From CAZQLE01 sp964593905 (GTDB lineage: Bacteria; Chloroflexota; Anaerolineae; Anaerolineales; Anaerolineaceae): a stretch of 22,482 nucleotides of DNA. The stretch spans positions 1 to 22,482 of the forward strand of contig CAZQLE010000046.1 in the NCBI GenBank assembly GCA_964593905.1. Reading direction: 5' to 3'. The notes beneath the pieces were generated by a model, which did not search any database, was not told the DNA's origin, and saw only the letters and a list, made by a program, of their open reading frames with translations. Made by a program: the position numbers and the translations under genes. Shown one piece after another: positions 6,379 to 13,854 of the stretch. Every line of letters starts with the position of its first letter. Position 1 is the first letter of the stretch.

Positions 6379-7517
6379 GAAAGTTGGATCACGGCTTTTT
6401 CTGAATGCGATTTCAACGCCGCTGTGAGTAGTGCATGTCCTGCGGCGGTTTCTTTCAGGTCTGGGGCCGGAAAGGCGGGGCGGTTTCCTGAGAGTTCATC
6501 CAGATAAGCGGCCCAGAGCTGCATAATGGCATCTGAAAAGCCAAATTCAAAAATCGACCCGCTGATGGTGGGATAGGCCGACTGGTTGCCAATCTCCACC
6601 TGCCGCCAGGCCTGTTCGCCGCCAGGGGTGTAGGGCAGATAGGCAAACATTTTGGGGTTCTGGGTGGAGAACTCGGCCGAACAGCGGGTGCCTTCGACGC
6701 GCAGATAGAGTGTGTTTTGATGCCCTGGAGCGATGCGGCAGGTTTTGATCAAAAGAGGGAATTCCTGCCCGTCTTCATCTGCCGCAGCGCAGGTGAGCAA
6801 TGCGTTATCCCAGGTGTCGCAGATTGCCGGTTGGCCGCCCGGACCGGGCCGGGTGGTGATGATTTTGGTCAGCGCGGCGTACACATTGCGGGGCTGCCAG
6901 CCGGCTCGCAGTAAAATCATCAAGACGTGCATCCCCAGATCGCCCATGCAGCCATATTCACCACAGGTTGCCACCTGGCGTTTCCAGTTGATGGGTTTTT
7001 CGGGGTTGAGATCTGAGCTGTGCAGAAACCCGGCTTCCACTGAAATGATTTTGCCAAAGGCTTTTTCCCGCGCCATGCCGATGATGCGCATCATGCCGGG
7101 AAAATAAATGAACTGGGAAGCGCAGCGCACCAGCAGGTCGGGGTGTTTGTGTGCCTCGGCGTTGATATTATTGAAGGCTGTCTGATGGATGCCAAAGGGT
7201 TTTTCACCCATCAGGTGCTTGCCCGAGCGCAAGATGGCGGTGTACATCTCTTCATGCAACTGGTGGGGGGCTGCACAGTAAACGGCCTCGACACGGGGGT
7301 TGGCGAGAAGCTCACGATAATCGGTGGAGGTTTGTTCCAGGGTGGGAACCTGGTTGCGGAACCAGTCCAATGAGGCATCGCTGCGGCTGGCAGCGGCGAT
7401 AATCTGCGGTTTTAATCCGCTGGTGTTAAGATGGCACCAGCGCGCGGCTGCGCTGGCAAATTCTTTGCCCATCATTCCGGCGCCGATTACGGCAAAAGCA
7501 ACAGTGTTCTCAGACAT
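6375..7517 (-). CDS. Gfo/Idh/MocA family NAD(P)-dependent oxidoreductase
   Basis: From the ATG at 7517 the protein has 380 residues. It opens with a Rossmann dinucleotide motif, VIGAGMMG (10-17). It has the family's EKP motif at 105-107 (GEKPFG) and a second family motif, GDLGMH (Asp193, His197), in the catalytic region of the C-terminal domain. Members oxidise or reduce sugars, inositols and related alcohols; the substrate here cannot be told. An upstream in-frame ATG at 7562 would add 15 residues before the conserved start. The 7517 start is preferred because AGGAG lies eight bases upstream and the protein then begins a few residues before the Rossmann strand. It stands alone, converging on and overlapping the response-regulator gene by four bases. 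Confidence 0.92.
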   Translation of the reverse strand: MSENTVAFAVIGAGMMGKEFASAAARWCHLNTSGLKPQIIAAASRSDASLDWFRNQVPTLEQTSTDYRELLANPRVEAVYCAAPHQLHEEMYTAILRSGKHLMGEKPFGIHQTAFNNINAEAHKHPDLLVRCASQFIYFPGMMRIIGMAREKAFGKIISVEAGFLHSSDLNPEKPINWKRQVATCGEYGCMGDLGMHVLMILLRAGWQPRNVYAALTKIITTRPGPGGQPAICDTWDNALLTCAAADEDGQEFPLLIKTCRIAPGHQNTLYLRVEGTRCSAEFSTQNPKMFAYLPYTPGGEQAWRQVEIGNQSAYPTISGSIFEFGFSDAIMQLWAAYLDELSGNRPAFPAPDLKETAAGHALLTAALKSHSEKAVIQLS

Positions 7518-7892
7518 GGAATAGCACTCCTGGAAGAAAGAGATTTTATCGGGATGCAGCATTTACCCCGGTTTTTTTACCGATGTGCAAAAATCTTTTA
7601 TTCTGCCCGGTTGGGGCGTGTGAAGCGTGAAGCAGCGCGGCCTGACCCATCACTGTAACGGCCCTTTTCCTGCTGGCGATGGGCGCGCTGAGCGTGGGTA
7701 TTTAATGAGCGAACCTGTGCGGGATGGGCTGCTGGTTTCATTTTACATCGCCGCAGCGGGTTTAATCTCCCAAGAAAATGAGCGAATCAATGTTTGAGAA
7801 TTTGTGCAAAAAGGCAAATTGACCGATCATTTAATAGAATTTTTGTACTATAATAGAGTCAGGTTTTCAATCTACTCAGAAAAGGGAATCAA
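7518..7892. other. Gene-poor stretch of 375 bp with a possible decayed reading frame
   Basis: Both flanking genes point away from this stretch. It must hold the oxidoreductase promoter (not clearly identified) and the DUF3795 promoter. On the plus strand, bases 7655-7705 read VTALFLLAMGALSVGI then stop. An overlapping TAATG starts a 30-residue frame at 7705-7797 (MSEPVRDGLLVSFYIAAAGL and ten more). Both look like membrane-helix fragments in different frames, so this could be the remnant of a frameshifted membrane protein. No recognisable motif supports a name. Confidence 0.3.
7849..7854 (+). promoter_or_regulatory. Consensus -10 (TATAAT) for the DUF3795 gene
   Basis: A perfect TATAAT lies 38 bases upstream of the ATG at 7893. 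A TTGACC at 7819-7824 is 24 bp away, too far to be an ordinary -35. The element at normal spacing (about 7826-7831) is poor. Transcription would start near 7861. Confidence 0.45.
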
Positions 7893-8237
7893 ATGACACC
7901 AACGATTGCATTTTGCGGCCTTGATTGTGCGGGGTGCGCGGCCTATCTGGCTACCCAGGCAGAGGATGAGGGGCTGAAGCAAATGGTTTTGGAAGAATGG
8001 CGGGTGACTTATCACAACCCTGAGATGTCATTGGCGGCTGTGACCTGTGACGGGTGCACTTCCACAGGGCGGCTGGGAGGATATTGCGCGCAGTGCCCTG
8101 TGCGGGCCTGTGCCAGTGAACGGGGGGTGATCAATTGCGCCTATTGCGACCAGTTCATTTGCGCCACCCTGCATACCTTCTTTATTCAGGCGCCAGAGTT
8201 AAAAGACCGGCTGATGTTGATTCGCAGCCATCTTTAA
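7893..8237 (+). CDS. Cys-rich DUF3795 family protein
   Basis: This 114-residue protein has eleven cysteines in family-like clusters: FCGLDCAGC (Cys8, 12, 15), CDGC (52, 55), CAQC (65, 68), Cys73 and INCAYCDQFIC (82, 85, 90). The ICGLDCxxCxAY start and the NCAYC...C end are the hallmarks of DUF3795, a family of unknown function that probably binds metal (zinc or an iron-sulfur cluster). The length is normal for the family. AAGGGA lies about six bases upstream of the ATG. It is a single-gene unit with its own -10 and a strong terminator eight bases after its stop codon. No function can be assigned. Confidence 0.88.
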   Translation: MTPTIAFCGLDCAGCAAYLATQAEDEGLKQMVLEEWRVTYHNPEMSLAAVTCDGCTSTGRLGGYCAQCPVRACASERGVINCAYCDQFICATLHTFFIQAPELKDRLMLIRSHL

Positions 8238-8244
8238 AGCAAAA

Positions 8245-8278
8245 CGGGGTGGGCTGCAAGGCCCACCCCGCTGTTTTT
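8245..8278. terminator. Strong bidirectional intrinsic terminator
   Basis: A perfect 10-bp GC-rich stem, CGGGGTGGGC (8245-8254) with GCCCACCCCG (8261-8270), has a 6-base loop. It is followed on the plus strand by a T-run (8274-8278) and on the minus strand by TTTT (complement of 8241-8244). It sits between the convergent DUF3795 and pnp genes and can end both transcripts. Confidence 0.93.
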
Positions 8279-8280
8279 GA

Positions 8281-10542
8281 TTAGAACCGGCGTCCGCCGC
8301 GGTCACCACCGCGATCTCCACCGGGGCGACCACCACGGTCACCACCGGGCCGGCCACCCCGATCTCCACCGGGACGGCCACCGCGGTCGCCGCCAGGGCG
8401 TCCGCCGCCCGAACGGCCACCAGCATCATGCTCGCGGGCTTCCTCGGGGGTCCAGCCTTCCAGCACAGCCTGGCGCGAAAGGCGGATTTTACCGTTATCG
8501 TCGATGTTGGTTACCATGACGGTCAGTTCGTCGCCAACCTGAACCACATCTTCCACGCGGTTTACGCGTTCGCTGTCGAGCTGCGAAATGTGGACCATGC
8601 CGTCGATATTGGGCAGAATTTCAACAAAGGCGCCAAAATCTGCGGTGCGAACAACCTTGCCGGTATAGATGCGGCCAATTTGCGGGATTTCAATCATCGA
8701 CGAAATCCGTTCCATGGCGGTATTGGCATCCACGCTGTTGGCCGAGGCAATGAAGACGGTGCCGTCTTCATCGATATCGATCTTGGTCTTGGTCTCTTCC
8801 TGCAGGGCGCGGATGTTCTTGCCACCGGGGCCGATGATGGCGCCGATTTTTTCAACCGGTACTTTAACCGTGACGATGCGCGGCACATGCGGCTTCAGTT
8901 CGGTGTTGGGGGCGGGGATTACCGCCAGCATCTCATTTAAGATCGAGGTGCGGGCCGCTTTGGCCTGGGCCAGGGCTTCGCGCATGATCTGGGCTGTGAT
9001 GCCTTTGATCTTGATATCCATTTGCAGGGCCGTGATCCCAGCTTCGGTGCCAGCGACTTTGAAATCCATGTCGCCCAGATGGTCTTCGGCGCCCTGAATA
9101 TCCGTCAAAATTGCATAGCGGTCGCCTTCTTTAATCAGGCCCATTGCCACGCCAGCCACCGGGGCCTTGATCGGCACGCCGGTATCCATCAGCGCCAGGG
9201 TGGAGCCGCAAACCGAGGCCATGGATGAAGAGCCATTGGAGGCCAATACTTCTGATACCAGGCGCAGGGTATAGGGGAATTCATCCACCGGGGGAATGAC
9301 TGGGATCAGTGCACGCTCTGCCAGCGCTCCGTGACCAATTTCACGGCGCGATTGACCGCCCAGACGTTTGGTCTCACCGGTGCTGAAGGGCGGGAAGTTG
9401 TAATGATGCATATAGCGTTTTGAATCCTGCGGGCTGAGGTTATCCAGCTCCTGGGCGTCGCGGGGGGTGCCCAGCGTGGCCAGGGTGAGCACCTGGGTTT
9501 CGCCGCGGGTAAACAGGCCCGAGCCATGCGCGCGGGGGCTGAAATCGACCTCGCACCATATGGGGCGAATTTCAGTCAGTGAACGGCCATCGGGGCGAAT
9601 GTGCTGGTTAAGGATGCGGTTGCGGACGACGGTTTTGACTGCTTCTTCAAAGGCGGCTTTCAGGCCTTCGCGCAGCGCTTCATCTTCGGCAGAAAGCTCG
9701 GCAACGACCTGCTCTTCCAGTGTATCCAGGGCGGCGTTCAGCTCGGCTTTGGAGTGGGGGGCGTCCAGTTTGGCGGTGATCTCTGCGGCAGCACGTTTGT
9801 ACACCGATTCGACCAGCGCGGGGTCTTTTGAGAAACGCGGCACATCGCGTTTGGCTTTGCCGGCTGCTTCAGCCAGGCTCAACTGGGCATCGATCAGCGG
9901 CTGAAGGGCCTCGTGACCGAACATTAAGGCTTCGACCATGACCTCTTCGGTGATTTCGGTGGCGCCGCATTCGACCATCAAAATTGCGTCGCGCGTACCG
10001 GCCAACCGCAGGTCCAGATCAGATTCTTCCATCTGTGCATAGGTCGGGTTGACAATCAATTCGCCATTGATGCGTGCAATGCGCACCGCGCCCACGGGGC
10101 CGTTCCAGGGGATATCAGAGATCATCAACGCTGCCGAGGCGGCGTTAAGAGCCAGGATATCCAGCGGGTTTTCGATATCGGCTGAGAAGGAGTACAGGAT
10201 CACCTGCACCTCATTGCGTATGTCTTTGTCAAACAGCGGGCGCAGCGGGCGGTCGATCAGACGTGAAACGAGCACAACGTCTCCGCTGGGGCGGCCTTCG
10301 CGGCGGAAGAACGAGCCCGGAATGCGGCCGCCGGCGTACATGCGCTCTTCATAATCCACCGTAAGGGGGAAGAAATCTTGCCCTTCGCGGGGTTGATTGC
10401 TCATCGTGGCCGAACAGAAGACCAACGAATCGCCCAATCGAACGGTCAATGCGCCACCGGCTTGACCGGCCAGTTTGCCGGTTTCAAACACGATTTCACG
10501 ACCGCCAACCAGCGCGGTTGAATTTTTTATTTCTGGTTTCAT
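8281..10542 (-). CDS. pnp: Polyribonucleotide nucleotidyltransferase (PNPase)
   Basis: This 753-residue protein has the full PNPase layout: first RNase PH domain (about 10-215), helical domain (about 235-310), second RNase PH domain (about 315-545), KH domain (about 553-615, GxxG in IIGPGGKN 569-576), S1 domain (about 621-691) and a tail. Catalytic residues known from E. coli (Arg398, Arg399, Asp486, Asp492, Lys494) appear one position later: Arg399, Arg400, Asp487, Asp493, Lys495. It degrades RNA 3'-to-5' with phosphate, or adds tails in reverse, in the cytoplasm. Residues after about 705 form a GGRPGGDR repeat tail that E. coli PNPase lacks. The gene follows rpsO, the classic bacterial order. 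Its leader is over 150 bases long and rich in hairpins, which suggests post-transcriptional autocontrol. Confidence 0.98.
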   Translation of the reverse strand: MKPEIKNSTALVGGREIVFETGKLAGQAGGALTVRLGDSLVFCSATMSNQPREGQDFFPLTVDYEERMYAGGRIPGSFFRREGRPSGDVVLVSRLIDRPLRPLFDKDIRNEVQVILYSFSADIENPLDILALNAASAALMISDIPWNGPVGAVRIARINGELIVNPTYAQMEESDLDLRLAGTRDAILMVECGATEITEEVMVEALMFGHEALQPLIDAQLSLAEAAGKAKRDVPRFSKDPALVESVYKRAAAEITAKLDAPHSKAELNAALDTLEEQVVAELSAEDEALREGLKAAFEEAVKTVVRNRILNQHIRPDGRSLTEIRPIWCEVDFSPRAHGSGLFTRGETQVLTLATLGTPRDAQELDNLSPQDSKRYMHHYNFPPFSTGETKRLGGQSRREIGHGALAERALIPVIPPVDEFPYTLRLVSEVLASNGSSSMASVCGSTLALMDTGVPIKAPVAGVAMGLIKEGDRYAILTDIQGAEDHLGDMDFKVAGTEAGITALQMDIKIKGITAQIMREALAQAKAARTSILNEMLAVIPAPNTELKPHVPRIVTVKVPVEKIGAIIGPGGKNIRALQEETKTKIDIDEDGTVFIASANSVDANTAMERISSMIEIPQIGRIYTGKVVRTADFGAFVEILPNIDGMVHISQLDSERVNRVEDVVQVGDELTVMVTNIDDNGKIRLSRQAVLEGWTPEEAREHDAGGRSGGGRPGGDRGGRPGGDRGGRPGGDRGGRPGGDRGGDRGGRRF
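8290..8412 (-). repeat. Coding tandem repeat: Arg/Gly-rich (GGRPGGDR) tail of PNPase
   Basis: An approximately 24-bp unit encoding GGDRGGRP recurs about four times at the 3' end of pnp (residues about 711-750), ending GGDRGGRRF. The DNA copies are similar but vary at third positions. The peptide is flexible and positively charged. RGG-like tails commonly bind RNA or support assembly, but that role here is inference. Confidence 0.88.
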
Positions 10543-10592
10543 TATGTTGTATCCCTTTTTCTTTCCCCACCTGGTCAGGGACTGAGAGCAAT

Positions 10593-10610
10593 GGCGAAAC
10601 TAATTTCGCC
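10593..10610 (-). promoter_or_regulatory. Hairpin 2 in the pnp mRNA leader
   Basis: A perfect 7-bp stem GGCGAAA / TTTCGCC with a 4-base loop lies about 50 bases upstream of the pnp start. In the pnp transcript it follows AAAA and is not followed by a T-run, so it is not a terminator in that direction. Confidence 0.55.
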
Positions 10611-10653
10611 TTTTCTTTCAATTCCTAACCGGCGGGCTGCAAAATAGTATTGG

Positions 10654-10696
10654 GTAACACCTCAGTTATTTTGGAGACATTTTGTCTGAGTGTTAC
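10654..10696 (-). promoter_or_regulatory. Hairpin 1 in the pnp mRNA leader, with a competing inner hairpin
   Basis: GTAACACCTCAG (10654-10665) pairs with CTGAGTGTTAC (10686-10696) apart from one bulged base. Inside it AGACA (10675-10679) can pair with TGTCT (10683-10687), whose last two bases overlap the outer arm. The two structures therefore compete. The element lies just after the rpsO terminator, at the expected start of a pnp-specific transcript. In E. coli a pnp leader stem-loop cut by RNase III mediates PNPase autocontrol; a similar role here is inference. Confidence 0.55.
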
Positions 10697-10713
10697 AGTA
10701 TTTATATTGTACC

Positions 10714-10754
10714 AAAAAAAAGAGTAGATGACCGGAACGCCATCTACTCTTTTT
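10714..10754 (-). terminator. Intrinsic terminator of rpsO
   Basis: A perfect 14-bp stem (10717-10730 with 10741-10754; core AGAGTAGATG / CATCTACTCT) has a 10-base loop. On the minus strand it is followed by a run of T (complement of A 10714-10720). It lies 14 bases beyond the rpsO stop and separates rpsO from pnp. Confidence 0.93.
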
Positions 10755-10767
10755 ATCAGCGAACCTT

Positions 10768-11040
10768 CTACTTTTGGCGAAGGCTCAACCGCTCGGAAAC
10801 TGCTGCGTAGCGGGTGAAATCTTTTCGCTTCAAGTATGCCAGCAGTCTGCGGCGCTGGCCGACCAGTTTTAACAAACCGCGGCGGGAGGATTCATCGTGT
10901 TTGTTGGCGCGCAGGTGCTCGGTGAGCTGGTTAATGCGCGTGGTCAACAGGGCGATCTGAACCTCAGGTGAACCGGTGTCGGTATCGTGGGCGCGGTAGG
11001 TCTCAATGACCTTGGACTTAATTTCTTGTGTTAAGGGCAT
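10768..11040 (-). CDS. rpsO: 30S ribosomal protein S15
   Basis: The 90-residue length is the usual length for S15. The family core HDESSRRGLLKLVGQRRRLLAYLK is present in the second half, along with the TGSPEVQIALLTTRINQLTEHL segment. It binds the central domain of 16S rRNA (helices 20-22) early in assembly of the small subunit. It is followed by pnp, as in many bacteria, but with a strong terminator between them. AGGAG lies 12 bases upstream of the ATG, a rather long spacing. A good promoter lies about 80 bases upstream. The leader of about 70 bases may contain an S15 autocontrol site, but I cannot show one. Confidence 0.98.
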   Translation of the reverse strand: MPLTQEIKSKVIETYRAHDTDTGSPEVQIALLTTRINQLTEHLRANKHDESSRRGLLKLVGQRRRLLAYLKRKDFTRYAAVSERLSLRQK

Positions 11041-11117
11041 GACGCTTGCTTTCTCCTTTTTTGCAAAGTCTCCTCACCAGAAGTTTTCGCCGCCGGGAGG
11101 ACCAGTCAACGAGCAGG

Positions 11118-11146
11118 ATTATACCAGAAGATTCGATTCCGGGCAA
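11118..11146 (-). promoter_or_regulatory. Predicted rpsO promoter
   Basis: On the minus strand: -35 TTGCCC (complement of 11141-11146), 17-bp spacer, and extended -10 TGGTATAAT (TATAAT is the complement of 11118-11123). Transcription would start near 11111, giving a leader of about 70 bases before rpsO. Confidence 0.75.
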
Positions 11147-11232
11147 TCTTTCAATTCTTTTGATCTCATCCCTGCGGCTGCGCTGTTGGCCCCACACAGA
11201 AGGAAGCAGAACAAATTTTGAGGGTTGAATGT

Positions 11233-12066
11233 TTACAGTTCTTCCCTCGGCGGGAGCGGAATGGTGGGCAAATTAAACAACGCTGAACGGAGCGGGCCCT
11301 GCACGGCTACGGGCAGGTTGGGCAGCACTTTGCGGATGACGCGAATGGTGGCCGGGTTGGCCCCGCTGCTGAGCACCTGGCGCAAGAAATGGGCGGTTTC
11401 AGCCGGTGAACGTTTGCTCAGGGCGGTGATCAAATCATACATTTCAGCCTGCACAGCGCTGGCGCCAGACTGCAACGGCCGGCCGGTCAGGCTAAAAATG
11501 GCAGGCAGATTTATAAATTCACGATCGTTTACAAAGGTCAACAATGCCCGCACCCCCATTGCCTGTTGAAGCGCTTCTGAACTGTTCAACCAATTTTCAA
11601 CGGTCTGCAACCAGGCTTCGGGCTTTTCACGCCGCAGGCGCTGCGCTCCGCGTTCGAGCAGCGAGAGCAGTGAGACGCCCTCCACATCGATGCGGCACCA
11701 GGCGCGCAGATATTGGATGACGCGCTCAGACAGCGCCGCAGGCACGGTGCCGATGATGATGGCGGCCAACTGGCGCGGTTCCAGAATTTCTTCTGCCCAT
11801 AGCACTTCGGCAATGGCTAGCGCCGCCTCGGGATTTTCCATTATAAAAGGGGTGATTTCCAACTCTAACTGCTTCATCACCAATGGCGGCACCCGGTATG
11901 AGTCAACCAGCCGGGAAGACGGGGTGGCCTTGCCCGGTTTATAGACCCGCGAGGCATAATATGAAAAAAGCTCGCGCAGTGCAGCTTGAAACTCAACTGG
12001 ACGGGTGAACTTCCAGGTCAAATCATTGATTTGTTTCTTTAGACGAGGCAGCAAGACCGCCGGCAT
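11233..12066 (-). CDS. All-helical HEAT-like repeat protein (possible AlkD-like DNA alkylation repair relative)
   Basis: From the ATG at 12066 this is a 277-residue protein rich in Leu, Ala, Arg and Glu, with regular amphipathic helix pairs and no signal peptide. Stretches such as LEPRQLAAIIIGTVP, EAWLQTVENWL and SPAETAHFLRQVL, and LPNLPVAVQGPLRSAL near the end, resemble HEAT-like helical repeats of the AlkD group. I cannot identify the AlkD catalytic Asp or aromatic residues, so glycosylase activity is not claimed. The start at 12066 has GGGGGGAA seven bases upstream. An in-frame ATG at 12135 would add 23 unconserved-looking residues and overlap a hairpin downstream of proS. It is probably read through from proS. 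Confidence 0.72.
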   Translation of the reverse strand: MPAVLLPRLKKQINDLTWKFTRPVEFQAALRELFSYYASRVYKPGKATPSSRLVDSYRVPPLVMKQLELEITPFIMENPEAALAIAEVLWAEEILEPRQLAAIIIGTVPAALSERVIQYLRAWCRIDVEGVSLLSLLERGAQRLRREKPEAWLQTVENWLNSSEALQQAMGVRALLTFVNDREFINLPAIFSLTGRPLQSGASAVQAEMYDLITALSKRSPAETAHFLRQVLSSGANPATIRVIRKVLPNLPVAVQGPLRSALFNLPTIPLPPREEL

Positions 12067-12093
12067 AAGATTTCCCCCCGATGTTATGAAATT

Positions 12094-12119
12094 GGAGGGG
12101 CAGTTCATTCTGTCCCTCC
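12094..12119 (-). terminator. Hairpin between proS and the HEAT-like gene (weak terminator or mRNA 3' end)
   Basis: GGAGGG-A-CAG pairs with CTG-C-CCCTCC on the minus strand (one A/C mismatch), with a 6-base loop. It lies 25 bases after the proS stop. No T-run follows (AATTTCAT), so read-through into the next gene is likely. Confidence 0.4.
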
Positions 12120-12144
12120 ATGAATGTTTATGCAAAGCAAAAGA

Positions 12145-13578
12145 CTAATATGCCTTGGCAAAAAAGATTTTCTGCGTGGCAGGTTCACCACAGACAATGC
12201 AATGTCCTTTGCTCTCAGGTTGGCTGAGCGGCATGTTGCGAGCGGTGGCCTTGGTGTCTTCTTTAACCTTCGCCTCGCAGCGTGCGTCGCCGCACCAGTG
12301 GGCATATGCCCAACCGGTTTCGACAATTTGCTTCAGATCTTCATAATCTTTGGGCTCAAAGATATGGCTGTCGCGGAAGGCGGTGGCTTTGTCTAGCATG
12401 GCCTTTTGAATTGTATCGAGCAGTTCAGCCACATGGGCCGCGATCTGATCTTGACTGATCAGGGTTTTACCCGGTTTACCCGGCATATCGCGGCGGGCTG
12501 CCATTACACTGTTATTCTGCACATCTTTGGGGCCAATTTCCAGGCGCAGCGGCACACCGCGCAGTTCCCAGTCATGGAACTTGAAGCCGGGGGTTACCTC
12601 GGTGCGGTCGTCCACTTTGATGCGGAAACCCGCCAGCTCTTTACGCAGCTTCTCGACCACCGGCATGACCAGCGAGCGTTCTTCGTCATTCTTGAAGATG
12701 GGGATGATAACCACTTGAATGGGCGCCAGACGCGGCGGCATGACCAGACCATTATCGTCACCATGTGTCATAATAATGGCGCCGATGAAACGGGTGGAAA
12801 GCCCCCAGGAGGTGGTCCAACAATATTGCAATTCGTTACTTTGATCGAGATATTTAATGTCAAAAGCTTTGGCAAAATTTTGCGCCAGGTTGTGCGATGT
12901 GCCGGCCTGCAAGGCTTTGGTATCACCCATCATGGCCTCGATACTGTAGGTGCGCAGTGCGCCGGCGAATTTTTCTTTTTCACTTTTTTGGCCGGGGAAA
13001 ACCGGCACAGCAGCCTCATTGACGGCGAAGTCGGTGTAGACATCCAACATGCGCAGCGTTTCTTCCTGCGCTTCGGCGGCGGTGGCGTGGGCGGTATGGC
13101 CTTCCTGCCAGTAGAATTCCAGTGTGCGCAAGAACAAACGGGTGCGCATTTCCCAGCGGACGACATTCCCCCACTGGTTAATCAATACCGGCAGATCACG
13201 GTAAGATTTAATCCATTTGGAGTACATGTAGCCGATAATCGTTTCAGAGGTCGGACGGACCACCAGGGGTTCTTCCAGTTCCTGGCCGCCGCCAATGGTC
13301 ACCACTGCCAGCTCAGGCGAAAACCCTTCCACATGCTCTTTTTCTTTTTCCATAAATGACTTGGGAATGAAGAGCGGGAAGGCCGCGTTGACATGGCCGG
13401 TTTCTTTGAAACGGCGGTCCAACGCCTGTTGAATGTTTTCCCACAGCGACCAGCCGTAAGGGCGCACGATCATGCAGCCGCGCACAGGTGCATAATCGGC
13501 CATCTCGGCCCGTTGAACGACCTGGTTGTACCAATCGGAATAATTTTCACTGCGGGGAGTAAGTTTTTCTTCGCTCAT
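12145..13578 (-). CDS. proS: Prolyl-tRNA synthetase, type 3 (archaeal/eukaryotic-like)
   Basis: This 477-residue class II synthetase attaches proline to tRNA-Pro. It opens with the short-type signature NYSDWYNQVVQRAEMADYAP. Motif 2 is seen as RWEMRTR and FYWQEGHTAH, and motif 3 as GDDNGLVMPPRLAPIQVV. The bacterial editing (INS) domain is absent. The C-terminal extension carries four cysteines in two pairs (Cys429, 434, 460, 463) that should bind zinc, and ends in FFAKAY with a terminal tyrosine, as in archaeal-type enzymes. The length matches the short form and not the bacterial form of about 570 residues. AAGGAAAG precedes the ATG. Its leader is about 70 bases and holds no recognisable T-box. 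The type-3 enzyme is common in some bacterial phyla, so recent transfer need not be invoked. Confidence 0.97.
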   Translation of the reverse strand: MSEEKLTPRSENYSDWYNQVVQRAEMADYAPVRGCMIVRPYGWSLWENIQQALDRRFKETGHVNAAFPLFIPKSFMEKEKEHVEGFSPELAVVTIGGGQELEEPLVVRPTSETIIGYMYSKWIKSYRDLPVLINQWGNVVRWEMRTRLFLRTLEFYWQEGHTAHATAAEAQEETLRMLDVYTDFAVNEAAVPVFPGQKSEKEKFAGALRTYSIEAMMGDTKALQAGTSHNLAQNFAKAFDIKYLDQSNELQYCWTTSWGLSTRFIGAIIMTHGDDNGLVMPPRLAPIQVVIIPIFKNDEERSLVMPVVEKLRKELAGFRIKVDDRTEVTPGFKFHDWELRGVPLRLEIGPKDVQNNSVMAARRDMPGKPGKTLISQDQIAAHVAELLDTIQKAMLDKATAFRDSHIFEPKDYEDLKQIVETGWAYAHWCGDARCEAKVKEDTKATARNMPLSQPESKGHCIVCGEPATQKIFFAKAY

Positions 13579-13854
13579 GAGATGCTTTCCTTAAAAGGCG
13601 TGATCTTGGGTTTCGTACCCTGCCCACCGGGTGGTGGTGAAAAAGGTGGCTAAATTATACCTGTTCCGCCAAAAAATTGGCGAAACTGGAGGACTTTCAC
13701 AAAGTCGCAAGCTCTGGCGTGTGGGCGGCTGAAAACCCACCTTTGCCCTCTCCTGGCGGCAAAAAACGCCGTCATGCAGAGAGCGAAAACCTTACAGAAG
13801 GCACGCAGGCTTGTGAAAACTGTGGCAGGGCAAGACAGTGACAGATCTTTCAGG
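13579..13854. other. Intergenic region upstream of proS: -10 element and several small hairpins
   Basis: No gene is visible in these 276 bp. Reading toward proS they contain a compound stem (CTCTC/GAGAG at 13748-13783 enclosing GGCG/CGCC), GTGGG/CCCAC (13721-13740), a perfect GACTTT-cac-AAAGTC (13692-13706), CGCCAA-aaaa-TTGGCG (13667-13682) and a TATAAT (complement of 13654-13659). The CGCCAA dyad falls where the -35 should be. It may be an operator, or it may replace a poor -35. Confidence 0.4.

Noticed and set aside
8290..8412. Short direct repeats considered as a CRISPR array or intergenic repeat
   Set aside because: The unit is about 24 bp without spacers, stays in frame with pnp and encodes a regular GGDRGGRP peptide.
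10593..10616. GGCGAAA/TTTCGCC hairpin followed by TTTT on the plus strand as a plus-strand terminator
   Set aside because: No plus-strand gene or transcript is expected here. The hairpin is better explained as part of the minus-strand pnp leader.
12406..13359. Long plus-strand open frame (317 codons) opposite proS
   Set aside because: It lies wholly antisense to a clear prolyl-tRNA synthetase. Its His/Gly/Phe-rich composition is that of a shadow frame, and no family motif or ribosome binding site is visible.
13579..13660. T-box riboswitch before proS
   Set aside because: The leader is only about 70 bases after the -10 and lacks the conserved T-box sequence and a terminator/antiterminator pair.
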